Assembly: GCA_017440925.1 (NCBI GenBank)
Contig: JAFSAP010000041.1
Coordinates: 1 to 53,279 of the forward strand
DNA length: 53,279 bases
Reading direction: 5' to 3'
DNA from: Oscillospiraceae bacterium
GTDB lineage: Bacteria; Bacillota; Clostridia; Oscillospirales; Oscillospiraceae
Below, one piece after another: positions 24,485 through 31,964 of the stretch. Below the pieces are notes generated by a model. The model ran no database searches and was not told where the DNA came from. It saw only the letters and a list, made by a program, of their open reading frames with translations. The position numbers and the translations under genes are program-made. How positions within the stretch are numbered: position 1 is the stretch's first letter; each line of letters opens with the position of its first letter.

Positions 24485-24573
24485 GGATGCTCCTTGGTTG
24501 CACATTTTGTGTTGTCAGGGAAAAACTATCTGAATAATTTGAAGATCACACTTCATTTATCGCGAATACAAAT

Positions 24574-24625
24574 TTGACTATGTAAAATTGATATTGTACA
24601 CTTAAAAAAATTCGATAAATATCGA
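24574..24625 (+). promoter_or_regulatory. Promoter plus TCGATA inverted repeat of the double-cubane operon
   Basis: TTGACT (24574-24579), 17 bp, TACACT (24597-24602). The perfect inverted repeat TCGATA-AA-TATCGA (24612-24625) lies at the likely transcription start, a repressor position. Confidence 0.7.
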
Positions 24626-24709
24626 TATTATGCCTGATGGATACAGTGGGAAAAAGATGCGGTAAAGCGGTGTTTTTCTGATCCGGACAGGCAAAAGGAG
24701 ATGTGTAAC

Positions 24710-25903
24710 ATGTCAATTTCACTCCCGGAGCATTTTGAAGAATTCGCAGATGCCTGCCGGAAAGGTTTTTTGGCGGTTAAGGAGCTGAAGGAAAGCGGAC
24801 AGACCATTTGCGGTACGTTTTGTCAGTATACTCCCACGGAGATTCTTCGAGCTGCCGGACTGTATGAAGTTGGTCTGTGCGGCAAAAGCGCAGCCCCTAT
24901 CAAAACGGCGGAAACCCGGCTGCCGGCCAATCTTTGCCCTCTGATTAAGGCAAGCTACGGCCATGCGCTGGAGGACAGCTGCCCCTATGCTTATTTCTCC
25001 GATATTGTGGTTGGTGAAACCACCTGCGATGGCAAAAAGAAAATGTATGAGCTGCTGGGTGAACTGAAGCCCATGCAGGTTATTCATCTTCCCAATGTTC
25101 CGGATCCGGAACGTTCCATGGAGATGTGGGTCACAGAACTCCGGGAATTTGCCAGAGGCCTGGAGGAAAAGCTGGGCGTTGAGATCACGGAAGAAAAGCT
25201 CAATGAAGCCATCGAATGGAGCAACAAGGAGCGCCGTCAGGCTGCCCGCATCTATGAGCTGGGCCGATATGATCCTCCTGCCATCACCGGAACCCGGATG
25301 CGGGATGTGATGGAAGGCGAGCAGTACATCTTCAACCGAAAAGTGAAATATGAAAAGATGGATGCCATTCTGAACCAGTGCGAAGCAGACTGGCACGCAG
25401 GAAAAGGTCCTTTCAAGCCGGATCCCAACCGTCCCCGGATCATTATTTCCGGCGCTGGTTTGGGCGGCTCTGCCGGCAAGACTGTGAAGGTGCTGGAAGA
25501 ACTGGGCGGCGCTGTGGTTTGTTATGAAGGCTGCAGCGGCATCGTTTCCCGCCGCCGTCTCATCGATGAGGACCGGAGCCGGGATCCCATTGTCCGTATT
25601 GCGGAAAAGTATATTGAGGTTCCCTGTGCTGTGGTTTCTCCCAATCATAAACGGATGGATCAGGTCGAAGCCACCATCAAGGAGTGGAAGGCGGACGGTG
25701 TTGTCAGTGTGACCCTGCATTCCTGCAATCCGTTTGCCATTGAGACAGAAAATATCCGCCGTGTCTGTGAGAAGTGCGGAGTTCCTCTGCTGCACATCGA
25801 AACGGATTTCGGCACAGAAGACCAGGGTCAAATCCGCACCCGACTGGAGGCCTATCTGGAGATGATCCGGGCTCAGAAGGAGGCACACAATGGAAAAAAG
25901 TAA
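24710..25903 (+). CDS. Double-cubane-cluster anaerobic reductase-like protein (2-hydroxyacyl-CoA dehydratase D-component family), copy 1
   Basis: 397-aa homologue of E. coli YjiM and of HgdB/BcrB-type subunits. Conserved features: NLCPLIKASYG, VVGETTCDGKKKMYELL, VVCYEGCSG, VVSVTLHSCNPFAIE and a C-terminal ETDFGTEDQGQIRTRLEA. Cysteines in the NLCP, TTCDG and HSCNP blocks are expected cluster ligands. Family members couple ATP-driven electron transfer to very low-potential reductions; the substrate here is unknown. No HgdC/YjiL-type activator ATPase is in the window. ATG 24710 is spaced correctly from AAAAGGAG; ATG 24701 abuts it. Confidence 0.85.
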   Translation: MSISLPEHFEEFADACRKGFLAVKELKESGQTICGTFCQYTPTEILRAAGLYEVGLCGKSAAPIKTAETRLPANLCPLIKASYGHALEDSCPYAYFSDIVVGETTCDGKKKMYELLGELKPMQVIHLPNVPDPERSMEMWVTELREFARGLEEKLGVEITEEKLNEAIEWSNKERRQAARIYELGRYDPPAITGTRMRDVMEGEQYIFNRKVKYEKMDAILNQCEADWHAGKGPFKPDPNRPRIIISGAGLGGSAGKTVKVLEELGGAVVCYEGCSGIVSRRRLIDEDRSRDPIVRIAEKYIEVPCAVVSPNHKRMDQVEATIKEWKADGVVSVTLHSCNPFAIETENIRRVCEKCGVPLLHIETDFGTEDQGQIRTRLEAYLEMIRAQKEAHNGKK

Positions 25904-26978
25904 GCTGAAGCAGATGATCCGGGACTGCCATGCCCAGAACCGGCCTGTGGCAGTGTCCTTCTGCTCTCATGTGCCCCAGGAAATCCTGGAGGCTGCGGGA
26001 GTGTGTTCCCTTCGTGTTTTGCATACCGATGGCGTGGAGGATATTGCCGGCCAGGCGCTGCCCAGCAATCTGTGTCCACTGGTAAAAGAATGCTATTCCC
26101 TGTGCCAGGGAGACGCGCTGGAGGAAGCGGATCTGATCATCGCGGAAACCTCTTGCGATGGCAAGAAGAAAATGTATGAGCTTCTGACCCGGCAGGAGCA
26201 GCTGTACTACTATCAGGTGCCCCAGGGTGAGGACCGTTCCTATGTCAATCCCCTGATTCGTTCAGAGTGCGGCTGGCTGATCCGGATGCTGCAAAAGCGG
26301 TTCGGCGGGGAAGTGACCGAAGAAAAGCTGCGGACTGCCGCTGAAGCGCTCAATCGGGAGCGACAGAGTGTTATGGATCTGATGGCGATCCAGCAGCAGA
26401 TTCCTCCCGCTGCCTGGGGTAGTGAGATCCTGGAGGCACTGGAAAAGAACCGTCATCATCTGAATCCTGCAGATCGCGCGAAAGCCAATGAGAATACCAG
26501 GGAAATTCTGCTTTCCAGGGGTACCCTTGTGCCGAAGTCTGCCTGCCGTATACTGGTGACAGGCTGTCCTGCCAGCGCGGTTTACCGCAAGCTGGTGGGC
26601 GCAGTGGAAGAGAACGGCGGCTTTGTGGTGTGCTTCGAAAACTGTGAAGTGGTAAAATCCAACCGCCGTCATGTGGACACATCCGCGGCGGATATCATCG
26701 GCGCCATTGCCGACTGCTACCAGGATACGGCCTGTGCCATTATGGCCCCCAATCAGCTGCGGTTCCAGATTCTGGAGCAGCTGATTGAAGCGTATCATGT
26801 GGATGGTATCATTGATCTTGCCTTCCAGACTTGCCATGCCTATACCGTGGAACGGGACAAGATGCGCCGCTTTTGCGCCGAAAAGGACATGCCTTATCTG
26901 GCTATTGAAACCGGATTTACCGATGCCGACCTGGGTCAGATCATCACTCGTGTATCCGCATTTATTGAAATGCTCTAA
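25890..26978 (+). CDS. Double-cubane-cluster anaerobic reductase-like protein, copy 2
   Basis: 362-aa paralogue of the preceding gene, overlapping it by 14 bp. Shared blocks: SNLCPLVKECY, ETSCDGKKKMYELL, ILVTGCPASAVYRKLV, VVCFENCEVV, QTCHAYTVE and ETGFTDADLGQI. The N-terminus is shorter. The C-terminal motifs resemble YjiM more closely than copy 1 does. Tandem, diverged copies suggest an alpha/beta heterodimer like true dehydratases rather than the YjiM homodimer, which is inference. Confidence 0.85.
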   Translation: MEKSKLKQMIRDCHAQNRPVAVSFCSHVPQEILEAAGVCSLRVLHTDGVEDIAGQALPSNLCPLVKECYSLCQGDALEEADLIIAETSCDGKKKMYELLTRQEQLYYYQVPQGEDRSYVNPLIRSECGWLIRMLQKRFGGEVTEEKLRTAAEALNRERQSVMDLMAIQQQIPPAAWGSEILEALEKNRHHLNPADRAKANENTREILLSRGTLVPKSACRILVTGCPASAVYRKLVGAVEENGGFVVCFENCEVVKSNRRHVDTSAADIIGAIADCYQDTACAIMAPNQLRFQILEQLIEAYHVDGIIDLAFQTCHAYTVERDKMRRFCAEKDMPYLAIETGFTDADLGQIITRVSAFIEML

Positions 26979-27000
26979 TAATGAATAAAGGAGAACAACA

Positions 27001-27231
27001 ATGGAAAATCATGAACTGGTATGCTACTGCGACCATGTTACCAAGGGTGAGATCATCGCAGCCATGGAGCAGGGTGCCAAGACTCTGTCTGACATTAAGA
27101 AAATGACCGGTGCCTGCACCAGCTGCAAGTGTGAAGAGATGAATCCCAGCGGCAAGTGCTGCGGCCGGGACATTGCAGCTGTGATGAAGGAATACTGGGA
27201 CGCAAACCCCGATAAGAAGCCCAAGAAGTAA
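27001..27231 (+). CDS. Bfd-like [2Fe-2S]-binding protein
   Basis: 76 aa. VCYCDHVTKGEI, then TGACTSCKC matches the CxC...CxxC pattern of Bfd-like [2Fe-2S] domains found alone or in NirB, NasB and copper chaperones. Extra cysteines follow (CKCEEMNPSGKCC). It ends the operon with the two double-cubane proteins and could be their electron donor or a cluster carrier (inference). RBS AAAGGAG. Confidence 0.82.
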   Translation: MENHELVCYCDHVTKGEIIAAMEQGAKTLSDIKKMTGACTSCKCEEMNPSGKCCGRDIAAVMKEYWDANPDKKPKK

Positions 27232-27243
27232 ACAGATGAATGC

Positions 27244-27276
27244 GCTCCCTGTACAGAAATCCTCTGTACAGGGAGC
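27244..27276 (+). terminator. Terminator between the double-cubane and sao-like operons
   Basis: Perfect 14-bp arms GCTCCCTGTACAGA / TCTGTACAGGGAGC with a 5-nt loop, then TTATTTG. Confidence 0.8.
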
Positions 27277-27323
27277 TTATTTGCGGTTGGAATAAATAAG
27301 GGATATATATTGACGAATGCTTT

Positions 27324-27352
27324 TTGACAATCGATAATTGTCGATATATAAT
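27324..27352 (+). promoter_or_regulatory. Consensus promoter with TCGATA/TGTCGA operator in the spacer
   Basis: TTGACA (27324-27329), exactly 17 bp, TATAAT (27347-27352): a perfect consensus promoter. The spacer contains TCGATAATTGTCGA (27331-27344), the same arrangement of half-sites as at 24612. A bound repressor would block RNA polymerase. A leader of about 90 nt follows. Confidence 0.8.
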
Positions 27353-27445
27353 CATGGTGATTAAATACGTCTGCATGGATAAAATGTTTATTTACTCACT
27401 ATCTGATATCTAATTGCGGTCGTTTGCAGGAAGAGGTGATCCGGA

Positions 27446-27700
27446 ATGAAGCATCCCTGCATTGAATTCATCACTGCCTGCAACTGATGTGAGATCTTTG
27501 GGGAATTCGTGCAATCCCTGGCTCCGGACTTTCCTCAGATTGAAGTACGCTGCTATGAAGCGGGCGTGGATTTTGATTATATTCCCAAATACGGAATGGT
27601 TACCGCCAGCATTATGATCGTCAATGAGTCGGAGGCCATTACGGATCTGAGCAAGTCTGTTATTCGCAAAACATTTAAAAAACTGGCCAAAGTCAGATAG
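27446..27700 (+). CDS. saoT: Thioredoxin-like selenoprotein with CxUC motif (SaoT-like)
   Basis: 84 aa only if the TGA at 27485-27487 is read as selenocysteine. The first codons give IEFITACNUCEIFGEFVQSL, placing Cys12, Sec14 and Cys15 at the end of the first strand, exactly where thioredoxin-fold proteins keep their redox cysteines. The frame continues without a stop to 27700 with plausible fold sequence. RBS AAGAGGTGAT before ATG 27446. A small stem GGGGA-N10-TCCCT starts 12 nt after the TGA and could serve as SECIS. Conventional translation would give 13 residues. First gene of the sao-like operon. Confidence 0.82.
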
Positions 27701-27723
27701 TTGGCCTTCAGGTGGCTTTTATC

Positions 27724-28812
27724 ATGAGCAGTATCATCCAATTTGTATCTGATGTTTTTATGTCTGCCATCAGCATGCTGAACAGCGCATCCGCCTGGAT
27801 GCTCTTCAGCTTCTTTGTGGCAGGCGTCATTCATGAGTTTGTAGGCCCGGACAGAATGCAGAAGTCTGCCATCGGCTCCACCAAGCTGTCCGGCCTTCTC
27901 TGGACAACCTTTACCGGCATGTGTCTGCCAATCTGCAGCTGCGGCACCATCCCCCTGGGCATCAGTATGTATTATTCCGGTGCTTATCTGGGTCCGGTGC
28001 TGACCTTTATGACCTCCACCCCTATGATCAATCCCATCGCCATCATTCTGGCCTACGGATTGCTGGGCAAGGAGATCGCGACCATTTATGTGCTCACCGG
28101 TTTCTTTGCTCCTTTGCTGATCGGTCTGATTGCCAACCGCTTTGGCGGCGATGAGCTTTACTACAAGCCTGCCTATGAAAAGCAGGAGCAGCCCAAAATC
28201 AAGCTGGTCTTTCAGAAACCTCCGGTGTGGAAGCGGATTCTGAAGGGCATCCGCTGGGCATTCACCGAACTGGCAGTGACCATCAGCAAGTACACCGTTT
28301 CCGGTATGCTGATGGCAGGTGTCCTCTTTACCGTGGTTCCCCAGAGTGCCATTTCCCGTTACCTGGGCGATCCCGGCATGGTTTCCTTGCTGGGTATCAC
28401 CGTTGTGGCGGCACTGATGTATGTCTGCGCTGTGGGCCATATCCCCTTCATTGCGGCACTGGTTGCCAGTGGTGCTGCCCCCGGTGTTGCTGTTACTTTC
28501 CTGATGGCCGGCTGCGCCACCAATATCGCGGAGCTTCTGACCATCCGCCGCACCATCGGCAAGCGCAGCATGTGGCTGTACAGTGGTCTCGTGATCCTCT
28601 TTTCCCAGATCGCAGGTTATATCACCAACCGTCTGCTGACCGATTTCGTTCCTGTGCTGGACTATGACTCCGTCAGCAAGAGCATCAGCAGCGCCAACAC
28701 TCTGATCATAGAGACGCCGGACTGGCTGCAGCTGGGATGCAGCATTATCCTCATTGGTTATGCCTGTATCGCACTGTTCCGCTGGCTGAAAAAGCAGCTG
28801 ACCGAAGAATAA
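27724..28812 (+). CDS. saoE: ArsP/DUF318-type permease (SaoE-like efflux transporter)
   Basis: 362-aa inner membrane permease with 8-10 helices and a central loop (about 135-170). Signatures of the ArsP family are TGMCLPICSCGTIPLG (Cys67, Cys71, Cys73) and the second-half repeat CAVGHIPFIAALVASGAAPG followed by MAGCATNIAEL. ArsP exports trivalent organoarsenicals in Campylobacter; thiol-reactive organometal(loid) export is therefore plausible. ATG 27724 is preferred for spacing from AGGTGG. Confidence 0.87.
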   Translation: MSSIIQFVSDVFMSAISMLNSASAWMLFSFFVAGVIHEFVGPDRMQKSAIGSTKLSGLLWTTFTGMCLPICSCGTIPLGISMYYSGAYLGPVLTFMTSTPMINPIAIILAYGLLGKEIATIYVLTGFFAPLLIGLIANRFGGDELYYKPAYEKQEQPKIKLVFQKPPVWKRILKGIRWAFTELAVTISKYTVSGMLMAGVLFTVVPQSAISRYLGDPGMVSLLGITVVAALMYVCAVGHIPFIAALVASGAAPGVAVTFLMAGCATNIAELLTIRRTIGKRSMWLYSGLVILFSQIAGYITNRLLTDFVPVLDYDSVSKSISSANTLIIETPDWLQLGCSIILIGYACIALFRWLKKQLTEE

Positions 28813-28865
28813 TAACGTATATCTGGGCAAGTGTCCTGAAATAAAAAATGTTAGGAGATAACACT

Positions 28866-29198
28866 ATGAAAGTCGCTTACCTGTTTGAATCCACCAACTC
28901 CAGAGAGATCCTGGAAAACATGATCATCCCCCAGATGGAAAAGGGTATCCACGGTGCTGACGTTGTTGGCATGATGTTCTTCTTTGACAACTGCTACATG
29001 CTGGTTGAGGGCAATGACATTGCTGACCGTCTGTCCGCTCTGGCTGAGAAGACCGGCATGCTGCTGATGTGCTGCGACCGTTGCTGCTATCAGCGTGAGA
29101 TCGACAAGAAGCTGGTTTCCCCCGCTGGCATCGGCTGCTTCCCCAACGTTTACGCAGCTCTGGGCGGCGTCGGCGTAGACCAGGTTATTACCCTGTAA
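28866..29198 (+). CDS. saoD: DsrE-related protein (SaoD-like)
   Basis: 110-aa cytoplasmic protein of the DsrE/YchN fold. KVAYLFESTN is the first strand, MMFFFDNCYML carries one Cys, and MLLMCCDRCCYQRE a cluster of four cysteines in the region where DsrE-like proteins bind persulfide. A thiol/selenol relay role is inferred. RBS TTAGGAGA; biased codons indicate good expression. The DUF3343 gene follows in the same reading frame only 9 bp after the stop. Confidence 0.82.
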   Translation: MKVAYLFESTNSREILENMIIPQMEKGIHGADVVGMMFFFDNCYMLVEGNDIADRLSALAEKTGMLLMCCDRCCYQREIDKKLVSPAGIGCFPNVYAALGGVGVDQVITL

Positions 29199-29207
29199 TT
29201 TCTTCCT

Positions 29208-29483
29208 GTGGAAGATTACCTGATCGCTGTGTTCCAGCGGCCCGGCGATGCGGCAATAGCGCAAAGAGACCTGATGGAACGAAATATCAAGGTTGCAATG
29301 ATGCCAACTCCCCGGGGAATCAGTGTATCCTGCGGATTGTCTTTGCGCATTGCTGTTCAGGAGTATGAGACGATAAAACCTGTTTTGCTGGAGATGTTTC
29401 CCGAGAAAGACCGGTGCTGCTTCTTTGCTGCATACAAAGATGGCAAGCGACACGAATTCCACCCGGTTGTATCAGAAACATAG
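29208..29483 (+). CDS. DUF3343 (putative Se/S carrier-like) protein
   Basis: 91 aa. DYLIAVFQRPGDAAIAQRDL, then MMPTPRGISVSCGLSLRI matches the DUF3343 pattern (PTPR-x-IS-x-x-CG) of small Se/S-carrier-like proteins near selenium genes. A pair CC occurs near residue 66. The only workable start is GTG 29208, with no good RBS. It is in frame with the DsrE gene across a TAA, so translation may depend on reinitiation. Confidence 0.8.
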   Translation: MEDYLIAVFQRPGDAAIAQRDLMERNIKVAMMPTPRGISVSCGLSLRIAVQEYETIKPVLLEMFPEKDRCCFFAAYKDGKRHEFHPVVSET

Positions 29484-29504
29484 AACAGTTTGCACTTCAA
29501 AATT

Positions 29505-29537
29505 GGATCCGGCATAGGTGTTCATAATTGTCGGATC
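29505..29537 (+). terminator. Hairpin between DUF3343 and PHP genes
   Basis: GGATCCGGCA pairs with TGTCGGATCC (one G-T), followed by TATTTTAT. A leaky terminator or processing site inside the operon. Confidence 0.45.
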
Positions 29538-29590
29538 CTATTTTATCGTAATTTATATCATTTTTACACGAGAAAGAGGTGTAAATTATA

Positions 29591-30220
29591 ATGTTTGTTG
29601 ATCTTCATGTTCATGAGCGGGCCTTTTCCCTGGATAGCAAGATGTCCTTGGCGGAATTGGTCGACCGCGCAAGGGAAATGGGTATGGGTGCCGTTTGCGT
29701 GACGGACCATGACAGCCTGGGAATCCGGGAAGAAGCAGAGCGTTACTCGAAGGAAGTCGGCTTCCCGATTTTTGTCGGTGTTGAGGTGCTGACCATCCAG
29801 GGTGATATTGTTGCCTTTGGTATTCCCTATGCATTCCAGCCCAGAACCATTGATGCCCAGGAGTTTATCAATTACGTGCATTGCAATGGCGGTGCCTGCT
29901 TCAGTGCCCATCCCTTCCGCAATAACCAGCGGGGACTGGAGGAGCACCTGGCAGTAGTCCGCCGACTGGATGGCGTGGAGGTGCTGAATGGAAGCACTAC
30001 TCTGGAAGCCAACCGGACGGCCCTGGAGTATGCCCACAAATACGGCATTCAGCCTCTGGGCGCGAGTGATGCCCATCATACTGGCCAGCTTGGCAAGTAT
30101 GTGACCTGGCTGCCGGAAGACCCCACCGACCTGCAGTCCTTTATTCGGATTCTGCGGTCCGGTAAGTGCCGCCCGGCGATTTGGGAAAATAACGAATTCC
30201 GCATTGTGGATTCGTTTTAA
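29591..30220 (+). CDS. PHP-domain metal-dependent phosphoesterase
   Basis: 209-aa PHP protein: DLHVHERAFSLDSKMS (HxH motif I), VTDHDSLGIREE (motif II), a Glu in VGVEVLT, SAHPFRNN and GASDAHHTGQLGKYV (motifs III/IV). All metal ligands appear present, so a trinuclear-metal phosphodiesterase or nucleotidase activity is likely. Its link to the surrounding transport genes is unknown. RBS AAAGAGGTG. Confidence 0.85.
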   Translation: MFVDLHVHERAFSLDSKMSLAELVDRAREMGMGAVCVTDHDSLGIREEAERYSKEVGFPIFVGVEVLTIQGDIVAFGIPYAFQPRTIDAQEFINYVHCNGGACFSAHPFRNNQRGLEEHLAVVRRLDGVEVLNGSTTLEANRTALEYAHKYGIQPLGASDAHHTGQLGKYVTWLPEDPTDLQSFIRILRSGKCRPAIWENNEFRIVDSF

Positions 30221-30232
30221 GAGGTTTACCGT

Positions 30233-31078
30233 ATGCCAATCGTTGTAGATCATATTTCAAAAAGCTTTTCCGAGCGTAAGAACAAAAAAATTCGCAAGCA
30301 AGTGCTGAAAGATGTCAGCTTTGAGGTGCCGGATGGCTGCTTCGTGAGCCTTCTTGGTCCGTCAGGTTGCGGCAAAACCACAACCCTGACCATCATTGCC
30401 GGCTTTCAGGACAAAGACAGTGGCGAGATCCTGGTAAACGGCAAGAGTGTCAACGCGCCGGGACCTGACCGTGCCTTCGTGTTTCAGGATTATGCCCTGC
30501 TTCCCTGGCTGCGAGTGGGTGAAAACATCACATACCCCATGAAAAAGCAGAAGATGTCCAAAGCAGATCAGGAAAAACGGCTTGCGGAGCTTCTGGAACT
30601 GGCACAGCTCCAGAACAATAAGAACAGCTATATTTATGAGCTGTCCGGCGGCATGAAGCAGCGCGTCGCCTTGCTTCGGGCGCTGGCCTGCGACCCCAAT
30701 ATTCTATTGATGGATGAGCCTCTGGGTGCTGTGGACTTTCAGATGAGAAAACTGCTGCAGATCCAGTTGGAAGCCATCCTGATGAAACGGAAGATTACCA
30801 CACTGATGGTGACCCATGATGTGGATGAAGCTGTTTATCTCAGCGACCGGGTCATCGTTATGGGACGGGATCATGGCAATATTCTCGCAGATGTAACCAT
30901 TGACCTGCCCAGACCCAGAAACCGCAGCAATCCTGCCTACCATGCCTATGCTGACCAACTGACAGAACTGTTGAAAAAAGCACTGGATGGTGCGGTGTTT
31001 ACCAAGGAAGACGAAGACATTATGAATTTTATCAGAAATTCCGAACATGAGGCACGGGGAGGTGGCAGTGCAGAATGA
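30233..31078 (+). CDS. saoA: ABC transporter ATP-binding protein (SsuB/TauB type; SaoA-like)
   Basis: 281 aa. Walker A LLGPSGCGKTTT, Q-loop FQDYALLPW, signature ELSGGMKQRV, Walker B ILLMDEPLGAVD and the H-loop VTHDVDEAV. It is of the nitrate/sulfonate/taurine importer class and would energise the permease with which it overlaps by 4 bp (ATGA). RBS AAGAGG. Confidence 0.9.
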   Translation: MPIVVDHISKSFSERKNKKIRKQVLKDVSFEVPDGCFVSLLGPSGCGKTTTLTIIAGFQDKDSGEILVNGKSVNAPGPDRAFVFQDYALLPWLRVGENITYPMKKQKMSKADQEKRLAELLELAQLQNNKNSYIYELSGGMKQRVALLRALACDPNILLMDEPLGAVDFQMRKLLQIQLEAILMKRKITTLMVTHDVDEAVYLSDRVIVMGRDHGNILADVTIDLPRPRNRSNPAYHAYADQLTELLKKALDGAVFTKEDEDIMNFIRNSEHEARGGGSAE

Positions 31079-31893
31079 AGACGGCACCGAACAGCCATCT
31101 GAAATCACTTTCACAGTCATCCCAGACCCAGCGGAATGCCAGCAAGTTTGTCAAAAAATTCAACCTGCCGGCGCTGATCCTGCTCGCCATAGTCTGTATC
31201 GGATGGTTTTTGGGCGCACATCTGTATAAGAAACCCTTTGTGTTCCCCTATTTTGAAGAGGTCATTGGCAGTATCGCCTACGCATTGTCGGACCTGGCTG
31301 TGCTGCGTGCCATCGGCATTACTGTCCGACGGGTGCTTCTGGGTACTTTTTATGGTGTCCTCATCGGTGTTCCCATTGGTATGGCCATGGGATTCTCCAC
31401 CACAATCATGAATGCACTGGCGCCCTATGTCAATGCGCTGCGCCAGATCCCCACTACTGCATGGGTCCCTATGGCAATCATCTGGTTTGGCCTGGGTGAT
31501 GGACCTACCTTATTTGTCCTGGCACTGCACGGCGTGTTTATCGTCATTTTGAATACGGCCGCTGGTGTGCTTGAGATCAATAAAGAATATTACAATGCTG
31601 TTCGCAGTATGGGCGCGAACACATTGGAAGTGATCACGGATGTTGTCCTGCCCGGTTCTCTGCCGGGTATCATCACAGGTATTCGTCTGGCTCTGGGCAT
31701 GGGCTGGATGACCGTTGTGTGAGCGGAGTTCATTGCAACGAACTCCGGCTTTGGCTACATGATCCACTATGCGCAGATGGATATGAGTACATCTACAGTG
31801 ATGGCTTATATGATGATTACCGGCATGCTGGGTTTCCTGCAGGACCGCCTGCTGGTATTCCTGGAATCTGCCTTGCTGCGCTGGAAGCGGTAG
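31075..31893 (+). CDS. saoP: ABC transporter permease, selenoprotein (SaoP-like)
   Basis: 272 aa with Sec216, if TGA 31720-31722 is read through to TAG 31891. The N-terminal 215 residues hold five membrane helices and the EAA-type cytoplasmic loop (AVRSMGANTLEVITDVVLPGSLPGI). They stop exactly at GWMTVV, where SsuC/TauC-type permeases continue with an Ala-Glu motif. After the TGA the frame gives AEFIATNSGFGYMIHYAQ and a last helix, which are conserved in the family. Thus the TGA replaces a residue inside the last membrane region. A perfect hairpin begins 1 nt after the TGA. Confidence 0.85.
31724..31747 (+). promoter_or_regulatory. Candidate bacterial SECIS hairpin
   Basis: CGGAGTTC-ATTGCAAC-GAACTCCG: 8-bp perfect stem, 8-nt loop, starting 1 nt after TGA 31720-31722. 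It is inside the coding sequence, as bacterial SECIS elements are. The loop begins 9 nt after the TGA, somewhat closer than in E. coli fdhF. Confidence 0.65.
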
Positions 31894-31964
31894 CCTTTGG
31901 ATCGTTGTATACTTCCCAGTGTGGGAAGCTGCAATAAAAGTAAATATATAAGAGGAGATTTGAC

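Noticed and set aside
24701-24709. ATG 24701 as start of the first double-cubane protein
   Set aside because: It abuts the AGGAG with no spacing; ATG 24710 has the normal 9-nt distance.
27509-27700. Annotating only the 63-codon ORF from GTG 27509 as a separate gene
   Set aside because: It has no RBS and would lack the first strand and redox motif of the fold; the Sec reading gives a complete protein with RBS and promoter.
31720-31722. TGA in the permease considered as a pseudogene stop or sequencing error
   Set aside because: The frame remains open and family-like to the natural stop, a hairpin follows directly, and a second TGA of the same kind occurs in the same operon. Not fully excluded without reads.
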